Assembly: GCA_002314325.1 (NCBI GenBank)
Contig: DCFC01000036.1
Location: 46,179 to 58,157, forward strand
Length of the DNA stretch: 11,979 bases
Source of the DNA: Megamonas hypermegale
Lineage (GTDB): Bacteria > Bacillota > Negativicutes > Selenomonadales > Selenomonadaceae
Reading direction: 5' to 3'
The number at the start of each line of letters is the position of its first letter. Within the stretch, counting starts at the first letter, position 1. The position numbers and the translations under genes were made by a program. The notes under the pieces were generated by a model. The model had not been told where the DNA came from and ran no database searches. It saw nothing but the letters and a program-made list of their open reading frames with translations. Positions 1 to 9,190 of this stretch are shown piece after piece.

Positions 1-33
1 CTTTGAGAAATCAACTAGCACAACAAGTAAATA
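1..33 (+). repeat. Copy A of a dispersed intergenic repeat (core CTAGCACAAC)
   Basis: The first 33 bases align without gaps to 5625-5657, with about 24 of the first 29 positions identical, including the shared stretch CTAGCACAAYAAGTA at 15-29. The core CTAGCACAA also occurs inverted at the right end of the window. The copy begins at the window edge, so its left boundary is unknown. It lies upstream of the PTS gene and outside any credible coding sequence. Confidence 0.5.
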
Positions 34-85
34 ATAAATTACAATAAATTCATAGAGGCATAAAGGATAGTTACATTAAGTTGGC

Positions 86-112
86 TTGACCTTCATTATA
101 TATAAGTATAAA
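86..112 (+). promoter_or_regulatory. Possible promoter of the beta-glucoside PTS operon
   Basis: TTGACC (86-91) and TATAAA (107-112) are separated by only 15 bp, which is short for a vegetative promoter, so the exact hexamers are uncertain in this AT-rich leader. The leader shows no convincing RAT hairpin for a BglG/LicT-type antiterminator. GGAGG at 118-122 is the ribosome binding site for the start at 130. Confidence 0.3.
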
Positions 113-129
113 TAAATGGAGGTATTTTT

Positions 130-2124
130 ATGGACAAGGATTTAGCAAAAAAAATCGTCGACCATGTCGGCGGCAGTGAAAACGTCATCAGTTTGACGCA
201 CTGCATTACAAGGCTGCGTTTTAAACTGCGCGATGAAAAAAAGGCGGATGATGAGTATTTGAAAAATCTGGACGGCGTCGTTACCGTTATGAAAAGCGGC
301 GGTCAGTATCAGGTGGTCATCGGCAATAAGGTGGCCGAGGTATATGCGCAGGTTATGCCGCTGCTCGATGCGGCAAATATCAGCAGTAATGCGCAGGAAC
401 CGGTGCAGAACCAGAAAATGCTGGACAGATTTATTGATATAATTTCCGGTATTTTCCAGCCGATTTTGGGCGTAATGGCCGCTTGCGGTATGATTAAGGG
501 CTTCAACGTGCTGTTTTTTGCCATGGGATTGTATTCCAATACTTCAGGCGGTTATATAATACTTAACGCGATAGGCGATGCTCTGTTCATGTTTCTGCCG
601 CTGTTTCTGGGCTACACTTCAGCGCAGAAATTCGGCTTAAAGCCGATGGTCGGTCTCGTCATCGGTGCGATTATGTGTTATCCGTCCATTCAAAACAGTA
701 TGCTCAGCAAATCCCTAGAGCCGATGTATACCGTTTTCGGCGGCACGATATTTGCAACGCCTGTTTATATCGACTTTTTCGGCATTCCGCTGATGGCGAT
801 GGATTATACATCAACGGTTATTCCCGTTATTTTCGTAGTGTATTTTGCCAGCAAGTGCGAGAAGCTGTTTAATAAATACGTGCCGGATTTGGTAAAATTC
901 TTCTTCGTGCCGATGCTCACGGTTATAATCGCCATTCCGGTAGGATTGCTGTTAATCGGCCCTGTTACTATGCTCGGGGCAAATTTAATCGCTGATACGG
1001 TAATGAATATCCGCGATATTTCACCGCTTGTTGCGGGAGCGGTTGTCGGACTGACTTGGCAAATTCTGGTTATCTTCGGTCTGCACTGGGGCTTTATTCC
1101 GATTTATATCAACAATATCGTTACGTACGGTTACGACAATGTAATGATGCCGTTTTTTGCCTGCACCTTCGCTACATCAGCCGTTGTGCTTGCTATCTTC
1201 TTTAAAACGAAGGATAAAAAATTGAAGGAAATGTGTCTGCCGAATTTCATTTCCGGTATTTTCGGCGTAACGGAACCGGCGATTTACGGTATTTTAGTCC
1301 CGCTCAAAAAACCTTTAATCGTAAGCTGTATTGCGGGCGGCATTGGCGGCGGCTTCTACGGCGCATTCAATTTCCGCAAATTTATGATGGGTGGTATGGG
1401 CATATTTGAATTTCCAGCAATGGTTGCACCGGACGGTTCGATGAGCAATTTATGGGTAGCGTTTGCCGGTGTCGGATTAACTATGGTGATTGCGTTTATC
1501 ATGATGTTTGTAACATTCACGGATAAAAAAACGGCGGAAAAGCTGGCGCAGCCTGTCAATAACTCTGCCCCTAACGGCACTGCGGTTGAAGAAACTGCTC
1601 CGATTTCCACTGCGGAAAGCAACGATAAAAATGGTGAAAATGCTGCAAAAGAAACGAAAAAACTGCTGAAAAATATTGAAATCGTCAGCCCGCTAAAAGG
1701 TAAAATAATACCGCTCAGTCAGGTTCAGGACGGCGCGTTTGCTTCGGAGATACTCGGTAAGGGCGCAGCTATCGTTCCGCAGGAAGGAATTGTAAAAGCG
1801 CCGGTAAACGGTACGGTAAGCACACTGTTTCCTACGCTGCACGCCATCGGCATTCTGGCGGAAAACGGCGCAGAACTGTTAATCCATATCGGTCTGAATA
1901 CGGTGCAGATGAACGGCAGGGGATTTAAAGCGTTTGTGCAGCAGGGCGATAAAATCACGGTCGGACAGAAACTTATTGAATTTGATATGGATTTACTGCA
2001 CAAAGAAGGATACTGTCTGGAAACGCCGATAGTCGTAACGAATACACCGAACTATCTCGATGTTCTGGCACAGCAGTCTAAAGACGTTACCTGGGGCGAA
2101 AAATTACTGTATATTGTAGAATGA
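130..2124 (+). CDS. bglF: Beta-glucoside-type PTS enzyme II, fused IIB-IIC-IIA
   Basis: This inner-membrane permease imports and phosphorylates a beta-glucoside, using phosphate from HPr. Domains run IIB (about residues 1-90), IIC (about 100-465, many hydrophobic segments), a polar Ala/Thr/Asn-rich linker (about 470-525) and IIA (about 530-664). The IIB phosphocysteine is C25 in THCITRLRF. IIC carries the family motif GVTEPAIYG (residues 379-387, E382). IIA has the histidine pair H571 and H586 (LLIHIG), 15 residues apart as in IIA-Glc H75/H90; H586 is the likely phospho-acceptor. Length 664 aa is slightly above the usual 610-640 for BglF/BglP, probably because of the long linker. The start has a good GGAGG 7 bases upstream. 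The next gene, a GH1 6-phospho-beta-glucosidase 7 bp downstream, fixes the substrate class as beta-glucosides such as salicin, arbutin or cellobiose. The exact sugar, and whether bglF or bglP is the better name, cannot be told from sequence. Confidence 0.93.
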   Translation: MDKDLAKKIVDHVGGSENVISLTHCITRLRFKLRDEKKADDEYLKNLDGVVTVMKSGGQYQVVIGNKVAEVYAQVMPLLDAANISSNAQEPVQNQKMLDRFIDIISGIFQPILGVMAACGMIKGFNVLFFAMGLYSNTSGGYIILNAIGDALFMFLPLFLGYTSAQKFGLKPMVGLVIGAIMCYPSIQNSMLSKSLEPMYTVFGGTIFATPVYIDFFGIPLMAMDYTSTVIPVIFVVYFASKCEKLFNKYVPDLVKFFFVPMLTVIIAIPVGLLLIGPVTMLGANLIADTVMNIRDISPLVAGAVVGLTWQILVIFGLHWGFIPIYINNIVTYGYDNVMMPFFACTFATSAVVLAIFFKTKDKKLKEMCLPNFISGIFGVTEPAIYGILVPLKKPLIVSCIAGGIGGGFYGAFNFRKFMMGGMGIFEFPAMVAPDGSMSNLWVAFAGVGLTMVIAFIMMFVTFTDKKTAEKLAQPVNNSAPNGTAVEETAPISTAESNDKNGENAAKETKKLLKNIEIVSPLKGKIIPLSQVQDGAFASEILGKGAAIVPQEGIVKAPVNGTVSTLFPTLHAIGILAENGAELLIHIGLNTVQMNGRGFKAFVQQGDKITVGQKLIEFDMDLLHKEGYCLETPIVVTNTPNYLDVLAQQSKDVTWGEKLLYIVE

Positions 2125-2131
2125 GAGGTGA

Positions 2132-3561
<1,430 letters not shown>

Positions 3562-3562
<1 letters not shown>

Positions 3563-3603
3563 AAAAAAGGGCAGGTACATTAATTTGTACCTGCCCTTTT
3601 TTT
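3562..3603. terminator. Perfect bidirectional intrinsic terminator between convergent genes
   Basis: Arms 3562-3579 and 3586-3603 form an uninterrupted 18-bp stem (seven A-T pairs, then GGGCAGGTACA) with a 6-nt loop. The A tract becomes a U tract on the opposite strand, so it works both ways. It uses the last base of the GH1 stop codon (3560-3562) and two bases of the convergent gene's stop codon (3602-3604). Confidence 0.93.
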
Positions 3604-4207
3604 ATAGCGTTAAATAATTATAATACGAACTGATAAAGAGACCGAAACCGATGATACCGGTTACAAAGCCCATATACCAATAATATTTTATTTTACTGAT
3701 TGCTGTAAGCGAAGACAGCAAAATACCTATCTGTAAAAAGATTAAAGCATTGCCGAAACCAGCAGAAACGTCTTTTACCGCCACATGTTTTTGTTCAGCT
3801 AATCTTGCCATGCGGGAAATTTCCTGTTCTTCCGTCTGGTAGCGGGCGATTTCCTGCGCATAAGCCGCTTTTTTCGCTTCCAGTTCCTGCTGTAATTGAG
3901 GATTATCTGTTAAGTCCGTCTTGGCCAGCTCAATTTCAATATTATAAAGCTCTGTCTCCAACGTTGTTTTCTTTATCGTCTTGGACTGATAATGCGACCA
4001 GTGATTGAATGCTTCATTCTGGCTGATTACCACCTGATTGCCGAGGCTGGCCGCTTTAAAAGAAGCAAGCGTGCCGACTACAGCTAAAATCAGCGTAGTT
4101 ATCGCCACCACCGTTTTTAGTGTTTTCGACCATGATTTTGCAATGATTTCCTCATGGTATTCCTTTATAATATTGTCATTTTCTGTCTGTTTCCTGTCGG
4201 GGTCCAT
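3602..4207 (-). CDS. DUF4337-like membrane protein with coiled coil
   Basis: A 201-aa protein of unknown function. Visible architecture: a charged N-terminus, one membrane segment (about 31-53), a conserved-looking stretch QNEAFNHWSHYQSKTIK (63-79), a long charged helix likely to be coiled coil (about 80-145, rich in Glu, Gln, Lys), and two C-terminal membrane segments (about 152-170 and 176-196). This layout and the WxxYQxKxIK-type motif match what I remember of DUF4337; I could not run a profile search. It has its own promoter (4245-4273), lies 77 bp downstream of the MerR gene with no terminator between them, and converges on the GH1 gene. No catalytic residues are evident; a structural or membrane-stress role would be a guess. 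Confidence 0.75.
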   Translation of the reverse strand: MDPDRKQTENDNIIKEYHEEIIAKSWSKTLKTVVAITTLILAVVGTLASFKAASLGNQVVISQNEAFNHWSHYQSKTIKKTTLETELYNIEIELAKTDLTDNPQLQQELEAKKAAYAQEIARYQTEEQEISRMARLAEQKHVAVKDVSAGFGNALIFLQIGILLSSLTAISKIKYYWYMGFVTGIIGFGLFISSYYNYLTL

Positions 4208-4244
4208 AAATCATCTCTTTCTTTAAAATATATTTATTTCGATA

Positions 4245-4273
4245 ATTATAACTGATTTTACGCTTTTTGGCAA
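4245..4273 (-). promoter_or_regulatory. Sigma-A-type promoter of the DUF4337-like gene
   Basis: On the minus strand TTGCCA (4268-4273) and TATAAT (4245-4250, a perfect -10) are spaced by 17 bp. The start codon lies 37 bases beyond the -10. The gene therefore need not depend on the MerR promoter upstream, though readthrough remains possible. Confidence 0.7.
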
Positions 4274-4284
4274 TCTGCTTTATA

Positions 4285-4662
4285 TTATTTCCGTATTAAT
4301 TTCTTTTCCGCCGGAATGATGATTTCTTCATAACGGTCTACTTTTTTATTAAGACGCTCGATTACTAAATTCATAGTATCAACTTGTTTTTGCAGACGGT
4401 CGCGCTGCTCTTTCAATATTTCCTTGCGGGCTTCAGCTGTACCTTCCTGATGAAATAATTTAATATAATCAATAATTGACTCAATCTGAACGCCTGCGCC
4501 ACGTAAGCATTTTACAAATTCAATCCAATTACAGGACATTTCATCAAAATCGCGAATACCGTTCGCTTTGCGGGGAATAGGCGGCAAAAGCCCTATTCTT
4601 TCATAATACCGGATGGTATCGGCGGAAATATCGTATTTTTCACTGACTTCTTTAATCGTCAT
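4285..4662 (-). CDS. MerR-family transcriptional regulator with AdhR-like Cys52
   Basis: A 125-aa one-component DNA-binding regulator. The winged HTH occupies about residues 1-70 (MTIKEVSEKYDISADTIRYYERIGLL, then the NGIRDFD wing), followed by a dimerisation coiled coil (about 75-118). It lacks a metal-binding C-terminal loop, so it is not a mercury or zinc sensor. Cysteines are at 44 and 52. C52 sits where Bacillus subtilis AdhR has its redox/aldehyde-reactive cysteine (established for that family), suggesting a carbonyl or electrophile sensor; that transfer is inference. The start is supported by AAAGGAG 8-9 bases upstream. Its own promoter has the distorted 19-bp spacer that MerR proteins act on, so autoregulation is likely. 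No aldehyde dehydrogenase or reductase gene, the usual partner, lies beside it. Confidence 0.88.
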   Translation of the reverse strand: MTIKEVSEKYDISADTIRYYERIGLLPPIPRKANGIRDFDEMSCNWIEFVKCLRGAGVQIESIIDYIKLFHQEGTAEARKEILKEQRDRLQKQVDTMNLVIERLNKKVDRYEEIIIPAEKKLIRK

Positions 4663-4698
4663 AATATCAGCTCCTTTAAATTCTGTTTAATTAAGTTT

Positions 4699-4729
4699 AT
4701 AATAACATTTAAAGTCAGCTTCAAGTCAA
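4699..4729 (-). promoter_or_regulatory. MerR-type promoter with 19-bp spacer and dyad operator
   Basis: On the minus strand TTGACT (4724-4729) and TATTAT (4699-4704) are separated by exactly 19 bp instead of 17, the hallmark of promoters activated by MerR-family proteins through DNA untwisting. An imperfect dyad (4707-4714 with 4719-4726, 6 of 8 pairs) fills the spacer. It drives the MerR gene starting at 4662. Confidence 0.7.
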
Positions 4730-4743
4730 TCCTTATAAAGAGA

Positions 4744-4775
4744 AAAAGCCAGCCTAATTTTATTTTAGGCTGACT
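4744..4775 (-). terminator. Intrinsic terminator of the TSUP permease gene
   Basis: Arms around 4744-4757 and 4762-4775 pair over 14 positions. The single imperfect pair is G-U in the minus-strand RNA but C-A in the plus-strand RNA, so the hairpin is better for minus-strand transcripts, and a U-rich run follows below 4746. It starts about 9 bases past the permease stop codon and separates that gene from the MerR promoter. Confidence 0.8.
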
Positions 4776-4783
4776 TTTTAATC

Positions 4784-5542
4784 TTAATGAAAGAACAATA
4801 AAATCAGACCGCCGACAGTCGGCATGGCTACGATGCAAAACTTGAGAAATGGGCGCGGTGCAAGATGAGTGCATTTCGAGCCGATGAACGCGCCTATCAT
4901 CAGTCCGAGCAATGTCTGGATAAAAATCGGAAAATCAAGATTGCCGTTCAGAAGATAGCCCAGTCCGCCGGAAGCAGATATCGGCAGAATAATTAACATG
5001 CAGGTCCCAATGGACTGCAAAAGCGGTACGCCAAAGACGACCAGCAGTGTAATCTGGATGAATGCCGCTGCACCGATACCGAAAGCACCGGACAGAAAGC
5101 CGTTGATTATACCCGTGATAATGCCGTAGATGTAAAATTTTCTGCCGGTAAGCTGTTCATGGCGGATGTGAATATGCCTGTCCATAAATTCCGTCTGATA
5201 GACTTTTATATATAAAATGACGGCGGACAGGATAATCATGATGGCGGTACATACACTGAGGATATTTTCCGGTATGGTGTCGGAAAATTCCGCTCCGGCA
5301 AATGCGCCGATGACGCCGCCCAGACCAATGACAAGCCCTGTTTTTACAATGACTTCATGTTCGCGCAGATGACTGATTACGCCAGAAATCATGGTGAATA
5401 CCATAGAAGCGAGCGCTACGCCGAGCGCCGTATGTATCGGCACGTCGAAAACTACAGTCAAGAGCGTAATAGTAACACCGGCTCCGCCCGCGCCGACAAA
5501 GCCGATAAATCCGCCTAAGATAAGCATGGAAAGAAATATCAT
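4784..5542 (-). CDS. TSUP (TauE/SafE) family membrane permease
   Basis: A 252-aa polytopic membrane protein with the two-repeat structure of the TSUP family: the N-terminal glycine motif FVGAGGAGV (15-23) with a hydrophobic half to about 115, and a second repeat beginning near 137 with LSGAFGIGAA (150-159). About eight membrane segments are visible. Family members are thought to export or import small sulfur or organic anions such as sulfite, sulfoacetate or taurine; the substrate here is unknown, and no sulfur-metabolism gene is adjacent. The linker between the halves contains MDRHIHIRHEQ with three closely spaced histidines (123, 125, 128). The ribosome site is weak (GAAGTGA). It appears monocistronic: its own terminator follows, and the groEL terminator lies upstream. 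Confidence 0.87.
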   Translation of the reverse strand: MIFLSMLILGGFIGFVGAGGAGVTITLLTVVFDVPIHTALGVALASMVFTMISGVISHLREHEVIVKTGLVIGLGGVIGAFAGAEFSDTIPENILSVCTAIMIILSAVILYIKVYQTEFMDRHIHIRHEQLTGRKFYIYGIITGIINGFLSGAFGIGAAAFIQITLLVVFGVPLLQSIGTCMLIILPISASGGLGYLLNGNLDFPIFIQTLLGLMIGAFIGSKCTHLAPRPFLKFCIVAMPTVGGLILLFFH

Positions 5543-5572
5543 TCAAATCACTTCACATTTCAAAATAATATA

Positions 5573-5597
5573 TATTTACTTATTGTGCTGATAAAAT
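5573..5597 (-). repeat. Copy C of the dispersed repeat, inverted
   Basis: Read on the minus strand this is TATCAGCACAATAAGTAAAT and flanks. It matches copies A and B but lacks the CTAG-side four bases. TACTTATTGTGCT (5577-5589) is perfectly complementary to 5641-5653 in copy B, and GAT (5590-5592) can continue the stem with ATC (5634-5636) after a 4-nt bulge. It lies in the leader of the TSUP gene. Confidence 0.55.
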
Positions 5598-5624
5598 ATC
5601 GAACATATAGCCAGCAGTACAATA

Positions 5625-5656
5625 CTTTAGAAAATCAGCTAGCACAATAAGTATAT
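5625..5656 (+). repeat. Copy B of the dispersed repeat
   Basis: CTTTAGAAAATCAGCTAGCA and the following AATAAGTATATT align to bases 1-32 of the window with few mismatches. Together with copy C it forms an inverted repeat with 13-bp perfect arms about 51 nt apart, between the groEL terminator and the TSUP gene. Confidence 0.55.
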
Positions 5657-5673
5657 TTATAATAACATAATAA

Positions 5674-5712
5674 AAAAGCACTTTCTAGGAGACTGTCCTA
5701 AAAAGTGCTTTT
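5674..5712 (-). terminator. Intrinsic terminator of groESL
   Basis: Arms 5674-5690 and 5696-5712 pair over 17 positions around a 5-nt loop. The one non-Watson-Crick pair is G-U in minus-strand RNA and C-A in plus-strand RNA, matching use by the minus-strand groESL operon. A U run follows below 5677. It begins 43 bases past the groEL stop codon. Confidence 0.88.
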
Positions 5713-5754
5713 GTTATTTCATTTCAATATTGTCTGCATTGAAAGACGTATTTA

Positions 5755-7383
<1,629 letters not shown>

Positions 7384-7442
7384 TTAAAAAGAACCTCCTA
7401 GGATATACATTAATTTAAAAAGTTTGTTTTTGTTTCTGCAAA

Positions 7443-7724
7443 TTATTCGATAACAGCTAAGATATCGCTGTCTCTAACGATTAAATAATCTGTTCCGTCA
7501 ACTTTTACATCAGTGCCGGCGTATTTGGAGAAGATAACTTTATCATCTACTTTTACGTCTAAAGCAACTTTTTTGCCGTCAACGTATTTGCCTTCGCTTA
7601 CAGCAACTACTACGCCTTCCTGCGGTTTTTCTTTTGCAGTGTCAGGTAAAAAGATACCGCTATTTGTTTTAGCTTCACCTTCAGAAACTTTAATAACAAC
7701 TCTGTCGCCTAATGGCTTAATCAT
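7443..7724 (-). CDS. groES: Co-chaperonin GroES (Hsp10)
   Basis: The 93-aa co-chaperonin that caps the GroEL ring as a heptamer. It begins [20 protein letters not shown], contains the mobile loop that docks onto GroEL (about residues 16-35, including SGIFLPD) and ends with the [15 protein letters not shown] strand typical of the family. Length is within the usual 92-97 aa. It is the first gene of the operon; AGGAGG lies at 7731-7736, giving a well-spaced start at 7724. Transcription comes from a promoter at 7811-7839, with a CIRCE operator in the leader, so heat-shock control by HrcA (encoded elsewhere) is expected. Confidence 0.99.
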   Translation of the reverse strand: MIKPLGDRVVIKVSEGEAKTNSGIFLPDTAKEKPQEGVVVAVSEGKYVDGKKVALDVKVDDKVIFSKYAGTDVKVDGTDYLIVRDSDILAVIE

Positions 7725-7772
7725 TGTATATTCCTCCTATATGCAATAGTATTTTATACATAATCTGTTTTG

Positions 7773-7799
7773 TTAGCACTCTATATTGCTGAGTGCTAA
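7773..7799 (-). promoter_or_regulatory. CIRCE operator (HrcA binding site)
   Basis: TTAGCACTC-N9-GAGTGCTAA is a perfect match to the CIRCE consensus, and one extra pair on each side (G7772/C7800) extends the arms to 10 bp. It lies just downstream of the predicted transcription start of groESL, the usual position for HrcA repression. Confidence 0.98.
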
Positions 7800-7810
7800 C
7801 TACATTTCTT

Positions 7811-7839
7811 ATTGTAGTGAATTTCAAAAAAAAAATCAA
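7811..7839 (-). promoter_or_regulatory. Sigma-A-type promoter of groESL
   Basis: On the minus strand TTGATT (7834-7839) and TACAAT (7811-7816) are spaced by 17 bp. Transcription would start near 7804, immediately before the CIRCE. A run of ten A/T bases (7826-7835) lies across the -35 element and the spacer. Confidence 0.8.
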
Positions 7840-7916
7840 GAGTTTTTGACAAAAAAATTGATTTTTTGACTAATTATTTTTTGTAAATGAATTTCTAATA
7901 GAAAAATAAGTTTATA

Positions 7917-7946
7917 TTGGTATTATTGGATAAAATAAGTTAAAAT
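7917..7946 (+). promoter_or_regulatory. Possible promoter of the LacI-family gene
   Basis: TTGGTA (7917-7922) and TAAAAT (7941-7946) are 18 bp apart. TTGGAT followed 16 bp later by TATAAA is an alternative. An imperfect dyad GTGAGCTAAC (7957-7966) sits at the likely start point and could be an autoregulatory site. The AT richness makes the exact choice uncertain. Confidence 0.35.
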
Positions 7947-7988
7947 ATATAAAGATGTGAGCTAACTAATTTATAAGGAGATGGTCTG

Positions 7989-8963
7989 ATGGCCAGTATC
8001 AGAGATGTGGCAAAACTGGCACAGGTTGCGCCGAGTACGGTGTCGCTCGTGCTTAACAATAAAGGTTACGTTTCGGACAATGCGCGCAGAAAAGTATTGG
8101 ACGCGATAGAAAAACTCAATTATGTACCTAATGAACTGGCGCGCAATCTGTTTCGCAACTGTACGAATATAATCGGCGTCATCGTGCCGGATGTGGCGCA
8201 TCCGTTTTTCGGGACATTCATCAGTGCTTTGGAGATTGCTTTATACAGGCACGGATATAAAATAATGGTATGTTCGACGATTGAAAGAGAAAATGCCGAG
8301 CATGAAATTGTTGATATGCTGCAAAGACAGATGATTGACGGAATTATCATGGGCTGTCATTCGCTGGAAATCGGTCTGTACGATAATATCAACAAACCGA
8401 TTGTCGCCTTCGACCGCATTATCAACAGCAAAGTGCCTATTATACGTTCTGACCACGAACAAGGCGGCAGACTGGCGGCACAGGCGATGATACAGGCGGG
8501 CTGCAGACATCCTTTACAAATAACGGGAATAAAGAACGTTTCCATGTCAGCTTATCTGCATCATGCCAATTTTGAAAAAGAACTGATTAAAAACGGTATT
8601 GAAGTTATAAATTACGAAATGGGTTGGAATCAGTTCAGCATGACCTACTTTAAACAGGTAGCTAAAGAAATTTTTGCAAAATATCCTGAAGTTGACGGAA
8701 TTTACGGAGCAGACATGGCAGTATGCGCTTGTCTGGGTGAAGCCCGTAGACAAAAAAGAAAAATTCCGGAAGATATAAAACTCATTGCGTATGACGGAAC
8801 GTTCATAACGGAAAGCGGTTTTTACAATATAACGGCGGTTGTACAGCCGATAAATCAGCTGGCAAAAGAAACGGCCGATATGATTGTCGCTTTAATACAG
8901 GGGAAAAAAGTGGATACGGAAAAAATTCTGCCGGTAACTCTGCGCAGAGGTGATACATGTTAA
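7989..8963 (+). CDS. LacI-family repressor of the sucrose operon (CscR/ScrR-like)
   Basis: A 324-aa regulator with the LacI N-terminal helix-turn-helix (residues 4-24, IRDVAKLAQVAPSTVSLVLNN), the hinge helix (about 47-57, VPNELARNLFR) and a periplasmic-binding-protein-like sugar domain from residue 60 (IIGVIVPDVAHPFF, then FDRII and RSDHEQGGRLAA). It should bind operator DNA as a dimer and release it on binding a sugar ligand. It reads in the same direction as the GH32 and symporter genes, 227 bp upstream, and the intervening DNA holds two copies of a palindrome suited to it, so it is probably their repressor. AAGGAG at 7975-7980 supports the start. It has its own terminator, so it is transcribed separately. 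The effector (sucrose, fructose or a phosphate) is not evident from sequence. Confidence 0.9.
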   Translation: MASIRDVAKLAQVAPSTVSLVLNNKGYVSDNARRKVLDAIEKLNYVPNELARNLFRNCTNIIGVIVPDVAHPFFGTFISALEIALYRHGYKIMVCSTIERENAEHEIVDMLQRQMIDGIIMGCHSLEIGLYDNINKPIVAFDRIINSKVPIIRSDHEQGGRLAAQAMIQAGCRHPLQITGIKNVSMSAYLHHANFEKELIKNGIEVINYEMGWNQFSMTYFKQVAKEIFAKYPEVDGIYGADMAVCACLGEARRQKRKIPEDIKLIAYDGTFITESGFYNITAVVQPINQLAKETADMIVALIQGKKVDTEKILPVTLRRGDTC

Positions 8964-8993
8964 AGGGAATTTCTGAAAATGAATTCCCTTTTT
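8962..8993 (+). terminator. Intrinsic terminator of the LacI-family gene
   Basis: AAAGGGAATT (8962-8971) pairs with AATTCCCTTT (8982-8991), followed by further T residues to 8993. The 5' arm begins inside the stop codon (8961-8963). It insulates the regulator gene from the sucrose operon. Confidence 0.85.
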
Positions 8994-9046
8994 CCGTGTT
9001 TAATTATCAGAATACACTGTCTTTTATTATAATTGTCAAAAACATA

Positions 9047-9075
9047 TTGATTTTTAAAATAAAGAGTGCTATTAT
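9047..9075 (+). promoter_or_regulatory. Promoter of the sucrose operon
   Basis: TTGATT (9047-9052) and TATTAT (9070-9075) are spaced by exactly 17 bp. Operator 1 lies a few bases past the predicted start. A second, weaker pair, TTGATT (9132-9137) with TATCGA (9155-9160), also has 17-bp spacing and would overlap operator 2. Confidence 0.65.
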
Positions 9076-9088
9076 TTAGTCATGAAAT

Positions 9089-9104
9089 ATAAAACGGGTT
9101 CGAT
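9089..9104 (+). promoter_or_regulatory. Operator 1 for the LacI-family regulator
   Basis: ATAAAACGGGTTCGAT is an imperfect 16-bp palindrome (5 of 8 pairs). Its right part AACGGGTTCGAT (9093-9104) recurs with a single change at 9160-9171. Being just past the -10 element, it is placed to block transcription. Binding by the adjacent LacI-family protein is inferred. Confidence 0.6.
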
Positions 9105-9155
9105 AAATATTTTATAAAGCATTTAAAATAGTTGATTTTATTTTTTTACACACTT

Positions 9156-9171
9156 ATCGAACGGGTTTGAT
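9156..9171 (+). promoter_or_regulatory. Operator 2 for the LacI-family regulator
   Basis: ATCGAACGGGTTTGAT is a 16-bp palindrome with 6 of 8 pairs. Its centre is 67 bp from that of operator 1, and only 6 bases separate it from the ribosome site. The two sites also share TTATCGAAC in inverted orientation, as expected of palindromes with one consensus (about ATCRAACGGGTTYGAT). Confidence 0.6.
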
Positions 9172-9190
9172 TTAATGAGAGGGGATTTTT

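Noticed and set aside
4659..4874. 71-aa minus-strand frame across the TSUP 3' end and terminator
   Set aside because: It overlaps the TSUP gene in another frame and runs through its terminator and the MerR promoter; no family resemblance.
5573..5656. CRISPR array or insertion sequence ends
   Set aside because: Only two facing copies with no regular spacing, and no transposase or cas gene in the window.
7957..7966. GTGAGCTAAC resembling part of the E. coli lac operator
   Set aside because: Only a 10-bp imperfect dyad, unlike the two operators before the GH32 gene; kept as a note under the regulator promoter and not called.
9098..9162. GTTCGATAA / TTATCGAAC as a hairpin or attenuator in the sucrose leader
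   Set aside because: The 9-bp arms are 47 bases apart with no T run after the second; better explained as two copies of one palindromic operator.
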